In this document: piece by piece, positions 1 to 11,239 of the stretch
Layout of the letters: each line of letters starts with the position of its first letter
Position numbering within the stretch: the stretch's first letter is position 1
DNA from: Boswellia sacra
Taxonomy: Eukaryota; Streptophyta; Magnoliopsida; Sapindales; Burseraceae
Assembly (NCBI GenBank): GCA_013180625.2
Contig: SNVD02005014.1
Span: 62,001-126,000, forward strand
Reading direction: 5' to 3'
Length of the DNA: 64,000 nucleotides
Position numbers and translations under genes: made by a program
The notes under the pieces: generated by a model
Told to the model about the DNA's origin: nothing
Database searches by the model: none
What the model saw: only the letters and a program-made list of their open reading frames with translations

Positions 1-2
1 TC

Positions 3-620
3 CCCCTATATATTAGAAACTGTACGACGTTTGAGTTGCTTGTAGCTTGTGTATGGAAATGTCGAACTGCGGCACTTCAACTTGACCCTGACCAGATTGT
101 TTGTTTCTCTTGTTTAAATAATGTGCGAAGTAAGCGTTATAATTTTCATCTTCCAAAGGGGTACTATGGCAACGCATTTGCATACCCAGCTGCATGTTCA
201 AAGGCTAAGCATTTGTGTAAAAGGCCATTGGGATATGCTGTAGAGTTAGTGAAGAAAGCAAAGGCTCAAATGAGTGGAGAATATATAAGGTCTGTGGCAG
301 ATCTTATGGTGACCAAGGGACGACCCAGGTTTACAACGATGGAAAACTTCATTGTTTCTGATGTAACCAAAACAGGGCTTGCAGAGTTTGATTTTGGGTG
401 GGGTGAGCCTGTGTTTGGTGGACCAATTGGGGCTATGTTAAACATCGGCTTCTGTATTAAATGCAAAAGTAAAGATGGAGAGGATGGGGTTCTAGTGCCA
501 TTGTGCTTGCCAAAATCAGGTATGGAGAGGTTTCAAGAAGAGTTGAAGAGAATGACTCAAGGAGAATTGGATGATTTATATGTCACCAAGCCGACTGAGT
601 ATTATCCAGGCTTTGACTGA
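3..620 (+). CDS. BAHD acyltransferase, last exon (5' part outside window)
   Basis: This is the C-terminal part of a BAHD-family acyl-CoA-dependent acyltransferase, closest in pattern to benzyl alcohol O-benzoyltransferase / methanol anthraniloyltransferase-like enzymes (cytosolic or peroxisomal ester formation). The reading frame is open from the window edge and contains the family's structural motif DFGWG followed by EPVFGG. The HXXXD catalytic motif would lie upstream of position 1, so I cannot tell whether the gene is complete. It is the paralogue of 15741-17328 and nearly identical over the shared exon. Its C-terminus reads TEYYPGFD, while the paralogue reads TEILSRL. A one-base difference after the shared TE codons puts the last residues in another frame. 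The substrate cannot be inferred from sequence alone. Confidence 0.88.
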   Translation, partial: PLYIRNCTTFELLVACVWKCRTAALQLDPDQIVCFSCLNNVRSKRYNFHLPKGYYGNAFAYPAACSKAKHLCKRPLGYAVELVKKAKAQMSGEYIRSVADLMVTKGRPRFTTMENFIVSDVTKTGLAEFDFGWGEPVFGGPIGAMLNIGFCIKCKSKDGEDGVLVPLCLPKSGMERFQEELKRMTQGELDDLYVTKPTEYYPGFD

Positions 621-3600
621 TCTACTGGCTGCCGAATATTAATTAAATTATGTATCTTGGAAAATAAAAAGGCTGTGTTCTTAATTTGTTGGTAAAAATA
701 CACCTAGGCAATATTCTACTCCAGCATTTTCTTTTGTTCTCTTAACTGCTTCTTTTTTTTTTCCTTACTTCATCTTCTACTTCTTTTCACAATCCTTCTT
801 TAGTTTCTTCATCTCTTAATTCTTCTTAATAAATTTATTAGAATTTTATTAATCTACATCTTAAAATGCCATATCCCACAGCTATACCTGACACAAAACA
901 ACTATCTCACCTGACGTGCAAGACCATTATCTTACTCGATATGTAAGACAATTGTCTTGCAGTTCTGACTCAACACATAAGATAGTTGTCAAACATTGTC
1001 TTGCAAAAAAAGATTCACATATTAAAATCTGAATAACATCGTATCTCTTAATTCTGTATTGTCCATTTTAACTGTAAATTTTAATTTTCTAGATTTTTTA
1101 TATTTACTAATAGTATAAAGTAATTAGAGAAAGATTAAATGTTTCCTACTGTATAAGTAATCTATGAATCAAAGAAGAAAAAAAGAGGATGAAGAAAGAA
1201 AGAAGATTATGATAAAAGAGCATAAGATAAAACGTGATATGTGAAAGGGTAATTCTGCCCTCAGGAGATGCTTTATGGATATTATAACTTTAAAAATGGA
1301 AAGAAGTATAGATTTTAATCTAAATAAATGGGCCTATTGAAAATTGGTCATTCTTAAAAAATTTAGATGTTATGACCCTGTATCGACGAACTCAATCTCA
1401 TAAGCATCTTTTTTCTCGTTACAGGTTAATGTCTAATAACTCGCCCAATAATATTGAGCACTAACATCGACATATCAACAGGTATCAAAATGCTGAGAGT
1501 TAGTTTAGATAACAAACAGAACATGTGCCAGTCTGTCAAACAAGGTTATAGTGTCGAAATATTTAGTGACAAAACCTTAGTTTTGGTCCGTTTTTACATT
1601 TTTTTTTTCTAGTTTTTATTGAGCTCTGAGAAATTAGGATGTTTTCGTCCATTATAGTAAATTTTAATTGCAAAGTTATACAGTTGCATATGTAGAATAT
1701 TCATAATAATTTATATACAAAATTATATGCATAAATTTTGTATATAAATTATTATGAACACAATAAACTAATGTAGCTAAAAGAAAAGAAAAGCAAAAAA
1801 TTAAACAAAAAAATTTGCATGATAGATATTAGATATTATAACATGAGAAAGACATCCAAGCCTTTAATTATTTGTTTGGTGCAAATAATATTAGTCAGAA
1901 ATTTAAACTAGTGACGTGCGAAAATGTCCAAAATACTACATATACTTATGATTATGAATATTCATAAATTTTCACGTGACAGCAAATGTCAACAGCAAGA
2001 GCAGAGGTTCCGGGATGGTTTAATTTCTCAACTAGCTATAGCGTTTATATTTTCGATGGAGATCGTTAGGCGGTATAAAATTTGAGATCAGAACAACCAA
2101 TTATAAAGATAACATTGATCGAATATATGTATACACACACATATATATAGTACAATGTTACAAATTATTAATACAACTTATTAACTTTTCATTTTTTTTT
2201 TTGTGATTTTAATTAATGCTTTTAGTACAATGTAAAATAACTGCCAAATATATGGATGATTTAATTAATAGCAGTATTTTAGTACAATAAAATATAATGT
2301 TTCGAACATGTTATGTCACTATTTGAAACTTACAAACGAGTATTACTCTCACCAATCGCTAAGATAGATTTAAATCGATGCCCATATTATAATCATAACA
2401 AATTCAAAAGGTATATTATGTTGCGACAGTGAGGAGCTTGAGGGAATGGTTGTTGTGGTGGTTTGGAGTCGAATTGCTGTTGAACGATTGAAGATGGTAA
2501 ATGCAAGTCGTCAAATGATATTGTAGTTGGAGCAAAACTGAGAGATAAATCAGATGATATTATAATTTTTCCTTTACATTACTAAAGAGGTGTTTGTTTT
2601 CCCCTACTTTTCACTTAAATCTTAAAAAACTTAAGGCATTAGTGATTTTTTTTTCTATATTTATCACTTACTTTTTTTAAATGATTTATCACTATTAGAA
2701 AAAGTGAAAAATTTTTATTTAAATTTGAATTTTATATGTCAACATCCTGTGACAATTTTTTTGTTCTAAAAATATCTTTTACATTTTTTTATAATACTAT
2801 TAAATAAAAATATATTCTTTTAAATAATAAAAATATTTATATTTAAAATTTTATTTTTATATTTATTTTGTATTAGGAAATCTTGTAGTAGGAGATGACC
2901 GAAAAGTTGCCGTCATCAGCAATAGCTGCCAAGCACCATGCTTAATTGGCACGAGTCATTATCAATACCATCATGATCCCCTCTGATCAATTTACAAGTT
3001 TATCGAAGGGGTTTTTGAAGAAATAATGATGTTTCGCCAAAGAATGCCAAAATTTGCTATTCTCACCACCAACATTTGGGGAAAAACAACATCAACAATA
3101 AAAATAAATCCCAAGATAAAATTCGTAACAAAGTCATTTCCTTCGAGATGTTCTTCAACAGTATCGCGCCTTTCGCCAACTCAATTCCAGAGTGAGATAT
3201 TAAAGTAGAAACAAGAAAAGAAAGAAAACAAAAGAAGTACGAAGTTCAAATCGCCAACTAAAGCCATGTCTATTGACTCTTCAACCTCATTTGATTCATT
3301 GTAGAAGAAAAAAAACTCCCTTTTCAAATCTCCCTCCATGGTACAAATTGATTTGTTCAAAATCCAAGTAACACACGTCTTCAAGCAATAGTCAGTAGCA
3401 TATTTCTCACCAAAGGTTCCTACCTCAAATCTTCACATTTGAAGAGTTGTGTTTCCTTCCCCACGAGAAGTTTCATTAAAACTGTCACCATTACCACATC
3501 TTGGAGTTACTTTCTGGCCTCAATATCAAAGACATGCTATAGAAAAGTTATCATACAACGTCTGCAAATTGTCAATCGTCAAATTATCAAGAATTATCAT

Positions 3601-4796
3601 CAACATTTCAATTATAAAATTTTCATCCAAAATCATCAATGGTACGCTGCATGCTCTTCATATCACCTTAGATCATGAGATTTACAAGTCCACCAATTAC
3701 AACCTTAAAAGAATTTATTTCCTTTCACAAAGAAGTTGAGTTGGATGTATGTCACATGCAACCTCAGATTTTTGGGTGGTTCAACTTCAACATATGTTCG
3801 ATGAGAAAAACTTCTGGAATTCAATAGTACTTATCAAGCTGTAGAAACAATAATCTTCAACCGTCAAGAAAATCAAATTTACACCAAAGAAAAATGAATT
3901 TTTCCAACGAGTTCAGAAAGAATATGCCATATTCAAGTCAAAAACGAACTCATCACAAATGGAGGATTTGCAAACAAGACTAATTAATGCTATTATATCA
4001 ACATAATGTCAAACAAAAGATTATATTTTAAAGAAGGGATGTACGGCCGAAGACCCTTTTCCCAGGCGACTTCCTGGGGTGATCATAAAATCCATCACAC
4101 TATAGTAAATGGCCCACGTGATCAAGAAGCCTAATGTCGGTGCTCTGTTTTGTAGTCGGTAAAGGCCGAAGGTCAGAACAAGCCCGAACCGATGTAGTAG
4201 TGGTGTCATGGATGTGGCCATCCTTCTTCATTGTAATCATGCAACGACGCCATGGATTCAAGGCCTGGTCTGGCTCTCACATATGATCGAGAGATAGCTA
4301 TTTCCTTATACGTTTGATACAGTATTTAGAAGCTACTCAAGCCCAAATACTATTGTTTCACTTGTCTGATTCCATGGTAACTATACCATGGTATTTTCTT
4401 TAGTTCAAGTGGATCCGAGCCACCCATTGGGTTTTCAGAGTGGGTTATAGTTTGACTGGTATAAATGAGAAAAATAAAGTGCAGTTTAGCCCAAGTACGT
4501 TAAATTAAAGTCCTCTCTGAGATATATTAGTTGGGCTTTGGTCATTAACAATAATTATAATCAAGATATTATCTTTGTCTAATATCCTTTATTTTATATT
4601 TATCTTATTATCCTCTCTATAAACTAATCATCCTAGTTTCTCGTATATTACCCTAGCTTTTATAGATTTTCCTAGAAATAAATATCTCTATTATCTCAAG
4701 GTTTCTTATCTAAAAACAACTTTAAAGAGACCAAGATAACAAAGTTCAGAAAAGATAAGTGTCAAGACATAGAGACTTAAGGGGTAGTTTAGTTTC
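621..4796. other. AT-rich intergenic DNA of copy A, no gene seen
   Basis: No ORF here is longer than about 100 codons, none resembles a protein family, and the frames are not conserved in copy B (17329-21190). The stretch is alignable to copy B throughout. Copy B lacks about 350 bases that A has near 3384-3740. A perfect palindrome lies at 1700-1758 (separate entry). The part from about 4021 to 4500 is the best conserved among copies A, B and C but does not read as a protein. Confidence 0.75.
1700..1758. repeat. Perfect 25-base inverted repeat (hairpin/cruciform candidate)
   Basis: Arms 1700-1724 and 1734-1758 are exact reverse complements, separated by nine bases (1725-1733) that themselves contain ATGCAT. 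The arms are almost pure A/T. In copy B (around 18385-18450) the right arm is preserved nearly intact while the left arm is a different sequence, so the symmetry is specific to copy A. Confidence 0.85.
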
Positions 4797-5087
4797 TGTC
4801 AAACGCTAGTTTTTTTTTTTTTTGTAACCGAGGTGCGCAACCACAACCCACTGTTACGGTCTCCCACTTATCCCACTTAAATCACTTAAATCATGGAGGA
4901 GGCCATTTTGGAGACTCGAACCTACCCACTGTCACGGTCTCCCACTTATCCCACTTAAATCACTTAAATCATGGAGGAGGCCATTTTGGAGACTCGAACC
5001 TAGGACTTCACCATTGGTGCTGTACCAACTCCATCCTGGCCCGCTTCATCACTTGAACCAACCCATTGTGGGTGTCAAACGCTAGTT
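4797..5087 (-). mobile_element. tRNA-derived SINE insertion with internal duplication
   Basis: A 15-base direct repeat (TGTCAAACGCTAGTT) at 4797-4811 and 5073-5087 flanks an insert of about 260 bases. The insert starts with a T-run on the plus strand, which is the poly(A) tail of an element inserted in minus orientation. Read on the minus strand it contains GGTTCGAGTCTCC, which fits a Pol III B-box. Copies B (around 21190) and C (around 13240) have the empty site, with the target sequence once. A unit of about 77 bases (from 4848 and again from 4925) occurs twice in tandem and carries the B-box-like motif, so this copy has two. Confidence 0.85.
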
Positions 5088-7641
5088 CCTCTTGTGCTAA
5101 TACCGATACCTTCTCTTAGAAAATATTCATCATTCACCGAAGTTGTTTCATGAGAGTCATTCAGGTCACTATAAGGAAAATCTGCTTAAAGTATTACCTA
5201 CACAAAAATCAAGCTAAGGGTAGTCCTAACCCATTTCCTTCTGCCTTTCAATTCTAATCTGATTCCCCATACAATATCAAAGATTTAGTTTCACATTTCC
5301 GGCTGAAGTTTGGATTTCTTGCTTCTGATATACTGTTGAGGGACAACTATCAAGTTCCAATACATTGGTCATTAATATTTTGCAATACTAGACTTCTGGA
5401 TATTGCTTTAGGAATTAGAATCTGGCTTTTGTACATCAAATTTTGAGTTTCTTGTATGTGCAGGATTATTCTTTTTAATATTCAAAAACATGTGCAATAT
5501 TATAATGTCTTAAAACTTAATAGACTTCTAATATAGCTTTACTTTTTATGTTTGTATTGAGATCTATCTATAAAAAATGTAAATCAAGAACTTTTTTTGT
5601 TAATTTATTGTATCCTTACGTTTACAAACAAAAAATTCTAAAGGAATGAAAATCTTTGGGTGCTTCCAGCAAGTTGATTCTTAGACTTGTATTAATTAGT
5701 CATAAGATCGTTGAAAACTTCTCCTGGTCATGAAATGAATCTTTTCACACTAAGGGTTCTGATTTTCCGGTGAGGGACTATACAATACAATGGTTATGAA
5801 ATTGCACAGACAAGCTAACGCCCACAAGGCTACTGAATAGTGATTTACATTAATTTAACGAATGGAGTATTTACATTTTCTGCTCCTCTGCCATCTCCGG
5901 CTGTGATTGTTTTATGTACCTTAACTGATATGGATTTTATTGCCTGCCTGGTCTGTTGCCTCTACGGCTTTGCTAAATCCAAGTTCTTTTCTTTGGCTAT
6001 AATTATTTTTAATTATTCTATTTCGCAAAAAAGTTTTGGAATTATAAGGAAAGGAGACAGCCCGACATGCCTGGACTGAGTTGTAAAATTTTTGAGATAC
6101 CTTCAATAAATTCCTAAAATCTAAAATAATGCCTTTGGAAACCCAAAGATTGGCAAAAAGGGATTTAATTTATTATCTTTTATAGACCTTAAAATGGTTA
6201 AAAAAATTAAATATGTCTAACTTTTTTTAATTAAAAAAAAGTGATTGGTTCATATAAGGATATTTTTAATCAACTGCAACCTGATAAATTTCTAAAATAA
6301 TCACAAAACCTATGAAGGTTTAGAATATTCCTATTATACCATTGAATCTGAATGTGTTACATCAAATGTAGTACCGAAACTAAAATCAAAAAATAAAAAG
6401 AAAAACTATGAGGTGTATTTATTCATTCCCTATATCTTGGGAGAGAAGTTTATGGAATGGAAATCAATGGGCATAGCATCACCACTTTATTTACCCTATT
6501 TTATCCTCAAAATACGTAGTATTGCAAATTGAATTGTAAAATTCTTATTTTAACCTTGAATATGTAGTGCTAAGACCTAAAATCAATCCATAAAAGAATG
6601 ATAATAGTTGTTGCTATTCATTTCTTAGATCTCAAGAGGGAAATCTAATTATCTAATGAAACTTCATGGAGTACGTTGTTATTCACCCTATTCTTTCCTT
6701 AAAATAAACAGTACTAAATCTGAAATAAAACAATAAGATAAAGAGAAAATCATATGATATCATTGTATAGTTCTTAAACATTGGGACAAGAAATAATTTA
6801 ATAAAATTTAAAGTGAAGGGCATACTTTAATTATTATAAATTCTTCTCAAAAATACATATGTATAAAACTTGAAATCCAATGGTAAAAATAGAAAACGTA
6901 GGATATATTTGTATACTTTTATACCTGAAGGGGGTAAAAGAAATCAGAAAATAAAAGGATGTATTTCTCAAGTTTTAAAGTTTAAGGGGCGTAAAAGTAT
7001 TGTTATTAAACCCAAAGTAAGACCATAAAATAAAGGAGAAAATCATATGAAGTCTTTGTATATTTCTTGAAAATTGGGACAGGAAATAATTTAATAAAAT
7101 TTAGAGTAAAGGGGATACTTTAATTATCATATATTCTTCTTAAAATACATAAGTATAAAAACTGAAATCAGACGGTAAAAAGAGAAAACATAGGATGTGT
7201 TTGTATAATTTTATACCCTAGGGTGCTAGAAGGAGATAAAAGGACGTGTGATAACGTTTAAAGGGGGAAAAGGTTTTTTAACAGAGTGCGTCGCAGGAAC
7301 AGAGCATGGTGGTTGACCGAGTTGTTAAAACCCGAAGCCACCATCTGCCTCGCTTTATATTAATATTAATATTAATATTAATTATTAATATAATTTAATA
7401 TTTAGAGCAGGAGTCACTATTTTTCTGAGTCATTCGCGCAAAAACTGCAAGGAAGCTCGGGGAATGCGAAGAACAACCGCCCCTTCCTTCACTCACGAGA
7501 TCCATCATCTGCCTTGCTTTTGTCGTTAATTCTCCAAATCACTTCAATTAAATTTTTTTTCCAATGAAATTATTATAATTCCACAAAAACAAAAAATAAT
7601 AATAAAATTCTCTTGCTTGCTCGGAGGTTTCATTTCATTGG
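5088..7641. other. Intergenic DNA of copy A leading into LysM promoter copy
   Basis: No gene is seen. Parts 5088-5560, 5561-6535 and 6536-7641 correspond to copy B 21200-21683, 25501-26466 and 38583-39674 respectively. The joins between these parts are where copy B received its solo LTR and where it carries the retrotransposon and its flanks. The last 350 bases correspond to the promoter and 5' UTR of the functional LysM gene. An AT-rich simple repeat made of TAATAT units lies at about 7357-7402; copy B has a shorter version at about 39396-39435. Confidence 0.7.
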
Positions 7642-7770
7642 ATGGAGAGGAGGGCCAGGAATTCCAATGGCTATTACTATGATTTAGATTATCAGGAGAA
7701 GACTTACATTCAGCATCCCGTTTCCCGCTTCGATACTCTGGCTGGTATTGCCATCAAGTATGGAGTAGAG
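7642..7770 (+). pseudogene. Orphan exon 1 of LysM-domain protein gene (5' fragment)
   Basis: The 43 codons from ATG to the GT donor at 7771 match exon 1 of the complete LysM gene at 39675-39803 with two amino-acid differences (YYDLD against CYDSD). The exon encodes the start of the LysM motif, including HPVSRFDTLAGIAIKYGVE. The copy keeps the upstream promoter-like region and the donor site. Homology to the gene ends about 160 bases into intron 1, at 7935, where unrelated duplicated DNA begins. No exon 2 follows, so it cannot make the full protein. If transcribed it would read through into the intron and stop at 7825-7827. Confidence 0.9.
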
Positions 7771-8679
7771 GTCAATTCTCTCCCTTTTATCTCTTTCTTT
7801 CCCTTTTTTTTTTTTTTGTTATGTTAAAAGAATCAATTTTGACAATTGTTATGGGAATCTGATCGATTTCTCTGAGTAGAATTTTGGGTGCACTGAGAGT
7901 TTATGAGGGAAAGAAATAAAATTGATCAAATTTGTAGTGGTGTCATGGATGTGGCCATCCTTCATTGTAATCATGCAACGACACCATGGATTCAAGGCCT
8001 GTGTGGCTCTCACATATAATCGAAAGCTAGCTACTTCCTTATATGATTGATGCAGTATTTAGAAGCTACACAAGCCCTCATACTACTGTTTCACTTGTTT
8101 GATTCAATGGTAACCATATTATGGTATTTTCTTGAGTCCAAGTTGGTCCAAGCCACTCTTTGAGCTCTCAGAATGGGATATAGTTTGATTGGTATAAACG
8201 AGAGAAATAAAGTTAATTTTAGTCCAATACATTGTACTAAGGGTTATTTTTTTAAATAACCCCTTTTAGGGTCTTTTTTTTAAACATAACTCCCTTTTTA
8301 TATTTGACTAAATATAACCCTTTTTAGACGTGAAAAGTCCAATTTACCCTTGTTAGTTAATATGAAAAGATGAAATACAATACATACACTCACTCTTCCA
8401 ACTCTCCAACACTCACACCCCAAAACTGCAAAGTGAAAAATTTCTTATGAAAGGAATGTCAAGCTAGTGAATGAAGGTTGAAATCCAAAAAGTTGATTGT
8501 TGAGTCAACATTGAAAAAGTGAAGGTATGCATAGTATTGATGGCAATTATTATGTAAAGTTAGGTTTAGATTTAGTCTTTAGATTTGTTTTTTCCATTGT
8601 TTATGTTTGATATCTATTAAAGTGGACCATGTTGAAAGAATTCAAGGCTTGAAACTGTGGTTTTTTTTTGTGTAAAAAC

Positions 8680-8835
8680 ATTTTGCACGACACTTTTCTC
8701 CAAACAGTCGTGCTGCACGACACTTTTCTCCAAATGGTTGTGCTGCACAACTCTTTTCTCCAATAAGTCATGGTATATAATGCTTTTGTCGAAATAGTTT
8801 GGAGACATAATAATTGTCTCCAAACGGTCATGCAA
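8680..8835. repeat. Direct repeats of about 33 bases inside the MULE
   Basis: About four to five degenerate units share the pattern GCACGACACTTTTCTCCAAA followed by a G-T-C-G/A-T-G end, for example around 8690, 8723 and 8755, with decayed units towards 8835. They lie just upstream of the MuDR-like ORF. The core GCACGAC is also the half-site of the palindromes further inside the element. Confidence 0.75.
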
Positions 8836-8896
8836 TTGAGTGAAATCTTTTTGAATTAATTGTAATGTTTTATATTGGTATTGCAGGCTTCAGTAA

Positions 8897-9304
8897 ATGG
8901 ATAATATTCGTTTTCCTATTGTGTATGATGGTGAATGGGTGTCGAGTAGCAGGGAAAATTTTTTCAATGGTCGTAAAAGCGAAGGTGTGACTTTGCCTAT
9001 GTCAACAACCTATGAAGAGTTAGTTCGTAAAGTTTCTGAAGTCACCAATAAATCATTAGAGGAAAACAAATTTTCATTGCAATATATGTTAAGGGCACAT
9101 ATTCCACTTCCTCTATCAATAGTAGAAAGTGATGATGATTTGAAATATTTCTTAGAAGAAAACATCAATGTGAACCCTTCAAATAGGATCCCCTTATATA
9201 CAATTGTTGAACCCCGTTCACATGAAATTGATATTGAAAATGGTATAGGTTCTGGTAGAGGTTCAGCACGACTGGGTCGTGCAACAAAACAGAATATGTT
9301 TTGA
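8897..9304 (+). CDS. MuDR-type transposase N-terminal domain (truncated)
   Basis: This ORF of 135 codons starts MDNIRFPIVYDGEWV. It resembles the N-terminal region that precedes the catalytic domain in many plant MuDR-family transposases: a small folded domain of about 100 residues (with PLPLSIVESDDDLKYFLEEN and PLYTIVEP) followed by a low-complexity linker. The ORF ends in a stop right after the first GCACGAC palindrome. The DDE catalytic core, zinc finger and C-terminal parts found in autonomous MULEs are not recognisable downstream. It is therefore a remnant or a short non-catalytic protein. The family call comes from remembered sequence pattern, not from a search. Confidence 0.65.
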   Translation: MDNIRFPIVYDGEWVSSSRENFFNGRKSEGVTLPMSTTYEELVRKVSEVTNKSLEENKFSLQYMLRAHIPLPLSIVESDDDLKYFLEENINVNPSNRIPLYTIVEPRSHEIDIENGIGSGRGSARLGRATKQNMF

Positions 9305-10259
9305 ATTTTGCAATCAGCACGAATGGGTCGTACAACAAAACAGATTTCGTTTTGAAATCTGCTTTGTTGCATGACCCCGTCGTGCTATGAGCACAACCTG
9401 GTCGTGCAACTAAACATAATTTGCCTTAATGCACGACCTGGTTGTGCCGATTGCACGACTGGGTCGTGCAACAAAACAAAATTCATAAAATTGCCTACCA
9501 GTCGTTTCCTGACCTAGCAACACCAGTCCCAATCTGCGACCAAGGCGGTGACATGACGGTACAACTGTAGCAGAGCAAGACCATGACGGCGACCAGCAAG
9601 CTAAGAAACCGGTGGCACGACAGGACCAACAGCGACGGATCAAGACCACAGGCGCGACGAGCAAGGGACCACAGCGACAAGATGAGGTGAGAACGGCAAT
9701 GGAACGACGCAGCAGGTGCGATCAGTAAGCGACCAATGGAGCGATACGACAGAGCCTGCGAGCAGCGGTGGATCGATGGCAAAGGGAGTTATGTGTCGTG
9801 CTGTTTGCACGAATAGGTTTATATGATTCTGTGTTTGTTGTCTTTTTTTTATTTGTCAAGGATATTTTTTTGTATACCAGTTAGCTATGGCATTGTAATG
9901 CAATTTTATTTCTCTTACATTGTAATTATATATAATATCAATAGAAATGGACAAGAGTAACATTTAAAACAGGATAACTGAAAGCATCGTGTAATAGAGT
10001 ACATTCAAAAATTTGGCACAACAAAAAAAAAATTCTGTTTTGTTGCACGACCCTTTTTTTTTTTTGGAAATGCTATTGCACGACCGGATCATGCAATAGA
10101 GTGAAGTTTGTTTTGTTGCACAACCCGATTGTGCTGATTTCACGACTGGGTCATGCAAAAAAATAGATTCTATTTTGTTGCACGACCGGGTCGTGCAACA
10201 GAGTGAAGTCTGTGCAATCAGCACGACTGGGTCATTCTGATTGCACAACCCGATCGTGC
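9266..10259. repeat. Cluster of 17-bp palindromes GCACGAC-N3-GTCGTGC in the MULE
   Basis: At least eleven near-copies of a 17-base palindrome occur. Examples: 9266-9282 (GCACGACTGGGTCGTGC), 9317-9333, 9369-9385, 9391-9407, 9431-9447, 9453-9469, 10078-10094, 10118-10134, 10180-10196, 10221-10237 and 10243-10259. Most are followed or preceded by AACAAAACAGA-type spacers. The half-site is the same GCACGAC seen in the direct repeats at 8680-8835. Between the two groups (about 9480-9960) is a GC-richer stretch without a recognised gene. Confidence 0.85.
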
Positions 10260-10573
10260 AAAAAAACAGTAGATGAAATTGTTGTGCAAACAGGACTATA
10301 ACAACCTAAAATATTATAAGAAGTTAAAGGACTATATGTTTACAATTGTTACATATACACCTTTAAACCTTGGATGAAATTGACATATAATATTACCAAA
10401 GTGCTTTAACTATTCAAAAAGTTATACATGGATACCACGATAATAAAATCATCAAAGGTATGATTCTGCAATAACTCATTCCCTTGAATCAAATACATAT
10501 ATCCAAAAGAGTTTTACAAGTTTGAGAAGAATATCATGGTTTCTAAAATGGGGAATGTCTTCAATTCTTTACA

Positions 10574-10720
10574 ACTCATTTCCACGATCTCTTATCAAAA
10601 ATGTCTGCCGCTAACTCCTTTCTATATTTTCGAGCATGGTCTGGATGACGTATAACTTCTATAGACTCACCAGTAATCAAGCAACAGAGTAATTGTTCAA
10701 AATCAAATGCAGGGAGAGTA
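10574..10720 (-). pseudogene. Possible captured exon, family not recognised
   Basis: On the minus strand an uninterrupted frame reads LPAFDFEQLLCCLITGESI and then EVIRHPDHARKYRKELAADI before a TGA. The amino-acid composition looks protein-like, with charged and hydrophobic residues alternating sensibly, unlike the surrounding AT-rich DNA. It sits in the same MULE as the NSN1 fragment and on the same strand. I do not recognise the family, and it may be nothing more than a chance ORF. Confidence 0.3.
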
Positions 10721-11239
10721 CTATAAACCATACAGATAACAAAGCAATAGCACTCAAATGGAGGAAACTTACCCCAAACTGAAATTATTTTGCAAGAGGA
10801 AACTTAGCCTTCGGATGTATCAATCACTTCCTGAAACTCCAGAGTTGAAGACTCAAAAGAAAAGAAAAAGAAAAGAAATAAAAAGGTCAGCGTAGCATAT
10901 ACTTATAATTTCATATGTGAAAAAGAAAATATTTAATAAAAAATTAATGATGCACATGGCACTAACAAGTGTGGTGGAATTGAACACAGTTTCACAGCAA
11001 ATTACAGCAAAATGGCTTGTCAATTCGGAGCATTTTGAACACAGAACATTTTGAAGCAAAAGAAAAGGAAACAATGTCAATAGACAACAAAAATAACTGT
11101 AGTGATACAAGTATTTCTTCATCGCATGCAGTGAATCTATTAACACAACAAATGAGAAATAATTGTTTAAAAGTGTATTAAAAAAGCACGACCACTAACA
11201 ACTCACAGGCAGGAAACTTCAAGACAAACAGTGGATGAT

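Larger units (their letters stand above)
1..7935. repeat. Segmental duplication copy A (BAHD 3' exon to LysM exon 1)
   Basis: This stretch can be followed almost base for base in copy B (16709-39965) once the later insertions are removed. Position 3 matches 16711. The match runs through the BAHD exon, the long intergenic part and the LysM promoter and first exon, and stops near 7935, where copy B continues into LysM intron 1 (39965 onward). By eye identity is high, roughly nine bases in ten, in noncoding DNA as well as in exons, so this is a true segmental duplication and not conserved coding sequence alone. The left end lies outside the window. Confidence 0.9.

Noticed and set aside
3026..3739. 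Several short plus-strand ORFs (60-96 codons)
   Set aside because: Partly deleted or frame-shifted in copy B and without recognisable domains.
4021..4221. Minus-strand ORF of 66 codons, also open in copy B (20389-20589)
   Set aside because: Conservation is that of the whole duplicated DNA block. Changes fall at all codon positions and there is no known domain, start context or neighbouring signal.
9410..9782. Minus-strand ORFs of 84-95 codons inside the MULE
   Set aside because: Composition-driven frames over the palindromic repeats and a GC-richer stretch. No family resemblance.
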